Below are positions 6,701 to 7,604 of a DNA stretch of 7,604 nt, piece by piece. Positions within the stretch are counted from its first letter, which is position 1. Each line of letters begins with the position of its first letter. This DNA comes from Bacteroidales bacterium (GTDB lineage Bacteria; Bacteroidota; Bacteroidia; Bacteroidales; P3). The position numbers and the translations under genes were made by a program. A model generated the notes under the pieces. The model saw only the letters and a program-made list of their open reading frames with translations, made no database searches and was not told where the DNA came from. The stretch is taken from NCBI GenBank assembly GCA_017507285.1, contig JAFWBF010000143.1, forward strand, positions 1 to 7,604, written 5' to 3'.

Positions 6701-7604
6701 CAAACATAATATTGTTCCATCCTTCAGTAAACTCATATGTATCATCATAAACAATAGTCATTAAGGTATCAGCGATATAATTGTTCATTGTAGCAAAATG
6801 GGTAGAATCGGTATGACCAATGTAAACAACTATTTCGCGTTCATCATCACCTGTACCTTCGTCCAAGAAGAACGATACACCGGTAATTTCGGTAGCACCA
6901 TTCATTTCAGAAGCAAGATATATTTGTTGAGTATAAGAGTATTCGTAGCAACCTTCAACAGGTATTTCTTCGGTTGTATAATCTCCATCGCCTATTGCAA
7001 TTTCGCCACCTACCAAACATCTTGTTGTAAATGTAGCCAATCCGAATATAGGACTTACATCTGTACCACAAATAGATCTAACTTTTACGTTGTAAGTAGT
7101 AGTAGGTTCCAAATCGGCTATCATGAAGTAAGGATTGGGTGTAGTAATTGTTCTTACAACAGTGTTTGATTCTTCGCCCACTTCTTCCAATTCTAGTTCA
7201 AATTGAGTAGGAGTATCTGGCATTTCGCTAGAATAATTCCAGCTTATGAAAGCATACCGAGCGGCTACACTTTGAAGTTCTACTTCTGTTACAAAGCCAC
7301 AGTCTGATTGTTCTACACATTGTGCATGCAATTCAAATCCGGCATATTGACAGGAACCGTCCGAAGTATATACTATAGTGATAGAGCCTGTACGCGATAC
7401 GAAAGGTCCAATATTGTTATTGCTTCCCATGATGTTGCAGTATTGAGTACCCGAAGTACCTACGCCATCGTATATCTTCAAGTAGTCGCAACAACTTTCG
7501 CCTGCATACGAACCGCTAATAGATATTACAGAGTCGGGCGACGATGGGTAAATAACCAATGTGGTATTACATGAAGCAGAATAGTTGCCAAAAGCACCGC
7601 CATC
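3756..7604 (-). CDS. Large modular T9SS-secreted protein, C-terminal part (CUB, Fn3, anchor-J)
   Basis: A minus-strand frame gives 1282 residues from the right edge to a TAG at 3756-3758. The N-terminus and signal peptide lie outside the window. Counting from the first visible residue: a CUB domain (1-96; FGNYSASCNTT, CCDYLKIYDG, GSITIVYTSDGSCQYAGFEL); Fn3 (102-196); beta-module 1 (196-385); Fn3 (385-472); a choice-of-anchor-J/MAM-like domain (472-636; FSESFETW, HTGSKAMYM, YIDDISV); Fn3 (636-728); beta-module 2 (728-921); three Fn3 (921-1193); and a T9SS type A sorting domain (1202-1282; VQIYPNPANSE, GAYFVHIYN, final KLIVK). In known T9SS cargo this tail directs outer-membrane export and is usually removed as the protein is anchored or released. 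CUB, Fn3 and MAM-like domains bind proteins or glycans, so an adhesive or substrate-binding surface role is inferred. No catalytic domain is visible; one could lie N-terminally. The gene converges on the ribonuclease gene and has its own terminator. Confidence 0.92.
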   Translation of the reverse strand, partial: DGGAFGNYSASCNTTLVIYPSSPDSVISISGSYAGESCCDYLKIYDGVGTSGTQYCNIMGSNNNIGPFVSRTGSITIVYTSDGSCQYAGFELHAQCVEQSDCGFVTEVELQSVAARYAFISWNYSSEMPDTPTQFELELEEVGEESNTVVRTITTPNPYFMIADLEPTTTYNVKVRSICGTDVSPIFGLATFTTRCLVGGEIAIGDGDYTTEEIPVEGCYEYSYTQQIYLASEMNGATEITGVSFFLDEGTGDDEREIVVYIGHTDSTHFATMNNYIADTLMTIVYDDTYEFTEGWNNIMFDDAFEYNGTSNIVIAFDDNTGYYNCSPYFTAHNTTSSMAFTIYQDGDDILPSNPSALNGDGYTLNYRNNIKFISPCDDETPVTCLAPNMALVDLTPYSIKTIWAQGYNETSWKVEYKLTTDTTWTVAVASTTDTFYTINNLTPNTEYDVRVASICGSETLYGATRTTYTLCAPYTIPFSESFETWTASSSPTATMDRCWDRYTNYVSQWTIYPYVSTSYAHTGSKAMYMYASSSYHSILTLPEITVPIDSLEVSFYMRKSTASHLIVVGVIDDPTNINTFTPIDTVTPAALNVWELFEISMDSYTGTGGRIAFVSPQMSNYPYIDDISVDYIPTCPHVRNIDDSITGADYSIIDWTDPSTATAWEIEYGPEGFTPGTGAGTTEIALSHPHTLMNLTPATKYDIYVRGICGAEDTAKWWGSSIMTRACEDAFDYTVYNDTTYTGAYLPMHTYYNYSYTQQIYLPSEVDTLTGGGAEIEINSIAFQYKFAEAITRKNVRIFLGHTTDSSFATTTSWIPDSMLTQVYFGDIEWNNSGTDYWFEIIFDTAFTYNGVDNLVLAVFDSTKTYYSSANKFGFIKNAGEYKTLYKYQDSPVMDRTNLPAGNRYEYRNTVKFVSCGGACPKPVGLTVEPGSTTADLSWANIGNYEIVYKQTSETDWSSEIAANNTNTFTVTGLQPETDYDFQVRQVCDSVSTSAWALISTTTTELPCVAPMGFSASNIELTSATIAWTDSLNNQEAWKVAYGYGADASAWDTIDVTTASVNLTDLYSNTEYTVYVKAYCSVEADVTSEWSDAFTFRTATCEGVSNITSSAVTANSATINWTPGASQTKWEISYGMEGVSEANGTKVVVENTPAYTIEGLESDFTYDVYVRTVCEEGVYSAWSNKIQFRTTVGINTASADNVRVQIYPNPANSEAIITVDGVNGKVEFVLADMNGRMIVTETINCEGSLVKTIDVSNLAKGAYFVHIYNDDFNTTRKLIVK
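3759..4001 (-). other. T9SS type A C-terminal sorting domain (coding part)
   Basis: These 81 codons encode the Por-secretion tail: the first strand VRVQIYPNPANSE, a middle FVLADMNGRMI strand pair, then VSNLAKGAYFVHIYN and the basic end TTRKLIVK. This family (TIGR04183-like) marks cargo for the Bacteroidota type IX system, whose components are not in this window. Confidence 0.93.
4842..5423 (-). repeat. Beta-module copy 2 of the T9SS protein
   Basis: This encodes about 194 residues containing YSYTQQIYLPSEV, IFLGHTTDSSFATTTSWI, FDTAFTYNG and YEYRNTVKFVS. The same landmarks in the same order occur in copy 1. I recognise it as a predicted all-beta module recurrent in Bacteroidota secreted proteins but know no settled domain name for it. 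Confidence 0.8.
5697..6191 (-). other. Choice-of-anchor-J / MAM-like domain (coding part)
   Basis: About 165 residues between two Fn3 domains carry the usual pattern: IPFSESFETW at the start, a CWDR segment, HTGSKAMYMY, a paired-strand core (SLEVSFYMRK) and a final YIDDISVDY. Related domains occur in gingipain-type adhesins and other T9SS cargo, where they are thought to bind host proteins or carbohydrates. Confidence 0.75.
6450..7019 (-). repeat. Beta-module copy 1 of the T9SS protein
   Basis: This encodes about 190 residues with YSYTQQIYLASEM, VVYIGHTDSTHFATMNNYI, FDDAFEYNGTSNIVIAFDD and LNYRNNIKFIS. It is clearly homologous to copy 2 yet well diverged at both protein and DNA level, so the duplication is not recent. 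Confidence 0.8.
7317..7604 (-). other. CUB domain, N-terminally clipped (coding part)
   Basis: The first 96 visible residues show the CUB signature: a GNYSASCNTT opening, VISISGSY, CCDYLKIYDG, and GSITIVYTSDGSCQYAGFEL. The frame continues through the window edge, so the domain or a linker before it may begin further upstream. CUB domains in bacteria are found mainly in secreted, multidomain proteins. Confidence 0.8.

Noticed and set aside
7557..7559. TTG as the start codon of the T9SS protein
   Set aside because: The frame stays open to the window edge and the upstream residues (DGGAFGNYSASCNTT) belong to the CUB domain, so the gene starts outside the window.

Overview
The window looks like a chromosomal segment of a Bacteroidota bacterium, most likely of the order Bacteroidales. 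The clearest sign is the right-hand gene, whose product ends in a type IX secretion system (T9SS) C-terminal sorting domain with the terminal residues KLIVK and carries the Cys-bounded fibronectin III (Fn3) modules common in secreted proteins of this phylum. AT-rich leaders without a Shine-Dalgarno sequence and a possible TAnnTTTG promoter element fit the same assignment. The species cannot be named from the sequence.

Layout from left to right. (1) Positions 1-1464, minus strand: the N-terminal 488 residues of a divergent protein of the pyruvate phosphate dikinase (PPDK) / PEP-synthase superfamily, cut by the left edge. (2) Positions 1465-2098: a 634-base divergent intergenic region. Its main content is an array of five 16-bp palindromes at 22-bp spacing (1690-1794), the last three of which form an almost perfect 60-bp inverted repeat. 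It also holds a tiny minus-strand reading frame (1895-1984) that may be a dispersed intergenic sequence, and a weak promoter candidate for the next gene. (3) Positions 2099-3508, plus strand: a complete 469-residue metallo-beta-lactamase/beta-CASP ribonuclease with all catalytic motifs, closed by a strong hairpin terminator. (4) Positions 3509-3755: a convergent intergenic region with one terminator per flanking gene. (5) Positions 3756-7604, minus strand: the C-terminal 1282 residues of a very large modular secreted protein whose N-terminus lies beyond the right edge. Its visible order is CUB, Fn3, beta-module, Fn3, anchor-J/MAM-like, Fn3, beta-module, Fn3, Fn3, Fn3, T9SS sorting domain.

Nothing suggests that the three genes form one pathway. 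They are divergent or convergent single units: a probable metabolic or regulatory PPDK relative, an RNA-processing nuclease, and a cell-surface or secreted adhesin-like protein. No tRNA, rRNA, CRISPR array, insertion sequence or defence system is visible. The features most worth a second look are the palindrome array and the PPDK-like protein, which has an extra N-terminal region and lacks some expected ATP-site residues.
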